Assembly (NCBI GenBank): GCA_022829145.1
Contig: CM040745.1
Location: 37,134,841-37,198,840 of the forward strand
Reading direction: 5' to 3'
DNA from: Albula goreensis
Lineage: Eukaryota > Chordata > Actinopteri > Albuliformes > Albulidae
DNA length: 64,000 nucleotides
Of the stretch, positions 63,886 through 64,000 are shown piece after piece. Below the pieces are notes generated by a model. The model was not told the origin of the DNA and searched no databases. It saw only the letters and a list, made by a program, of their open reading frames with translations. The first letter of the stretch is position 1; each line of letters opens with the position of its first letter. The translations under genes and the position numbers were made by a program.

Positions 63886-64000
63886 CCCTACACAAACAGC
63901 TGCACTTTTGCACACAAAATTTGGCCTACATTAAATGCTGTCATTTTGCCCTACACAAAATGCAGCAATTTTGCACACAAAATGCTGTCATTTTGCCCAA
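63886..64000. repeat. Tandem repeat of about 24 bp, cut by window edge
   Basis: Units of the form ctacacaaaatgctgtcatt followed by ttgcc recur four to five times with substitutions and 1-2 base indels, and the last one reaches position 64000. Confidence 0.75.

Larger units (their letters stand above)
61366..64000 (-). other. Angiopoietin upstream intron (part)
   Basis: I searched the minus strand for the preceding fibrinogen-domain exon and found none, so the intron runs to the window edge. It holds a SINE, a Tc1 3' end, a CA microsatellite at 63383-63408, a higher-complexity block at 63480-63770 and the start of a tandem array at the edge. Confidence 0.6.

Noticed and set aside
61366-64000. 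The preceding angiopoietin fibrinogen-domain exon
   Set aside because: Searched on the minus strand for its expected tryptophan- and glycine-rich motifs and not found; it must lie beyond the window.

Overview
The window is nuclear DNA from a ray-finned fish. It is AT-rich, with spliced vertebrate genes, long introns, abundant microsatellites, Tc1-like DNA transposon relics, and SINE and LINE tails of the kind common in fish genomes. The exact species cannot be read from it. About 3 percent is coding.

Three genes are recognisable. (1) Positions 2297-19017, plus strand: the last five coding exons of a gamma-RIM, rims4, a presynaptic C2B-domain protein; its first exon lies upstream of the window. 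(2) Positions 26323-28134, minus strand: a complete two-exon gene for an actin-binding Rho-activating (ABRA/STARS) protein of 339 residues, with a legible promoter at 28235-28435 and a likely poly(A) signal near 25780. (3) Positions 59647-61365, minus strand: the last two coding exons of an angiopoietin, whose remaining exons lie beyond the right edge. rims4 and abra converge tail to tail; abra and the angiopoietin lie in tandem, 31 kb apart.

The order RIM - ABRA - ANGPT copies the human 8q22-q23 block RIMS2 - ABRA - ANGPT1. Yet the RIM gene here is clearly RIMS4, and the angiopoietin mixes ANGPT1-like and ANGPT4-like residues. The simplest reading is that this is the sister (RIMS4/ANGPT4) segment from the early vertebrate genome duplications, still linked and still carrying an ABRA copy that mammals do not have there. 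This is an inference and needs a phylogeny.

Region by region. 1-19017 holds rims4 introns with Tc1-like relics (about 4080-5020 and 9480-10210), an L2-type tail, a tRNA-derived SINE and a second SINE-like repeat. 19018-26322 holds the two facing 3' ends and AT-rich spacer. 28250-58400 is the abra-angpt intergenic region, with a 15-copy 55-bp minisatellite, a whole-looking solo LTR with a target duplication, a LINE 3' fragment, a 310-bp foldback element, a second SINE-like copy, a broken Ty3/Gypsy integrase fossil, an LTR-like repeat and a short hairpin element. 59808-64000 holds angiopoietin introns with a SINE, a Tc1 3' end and the start of another tandem array. I saw no prokaryotic system, CRISPR array, rRNA or intact tRNA gene.
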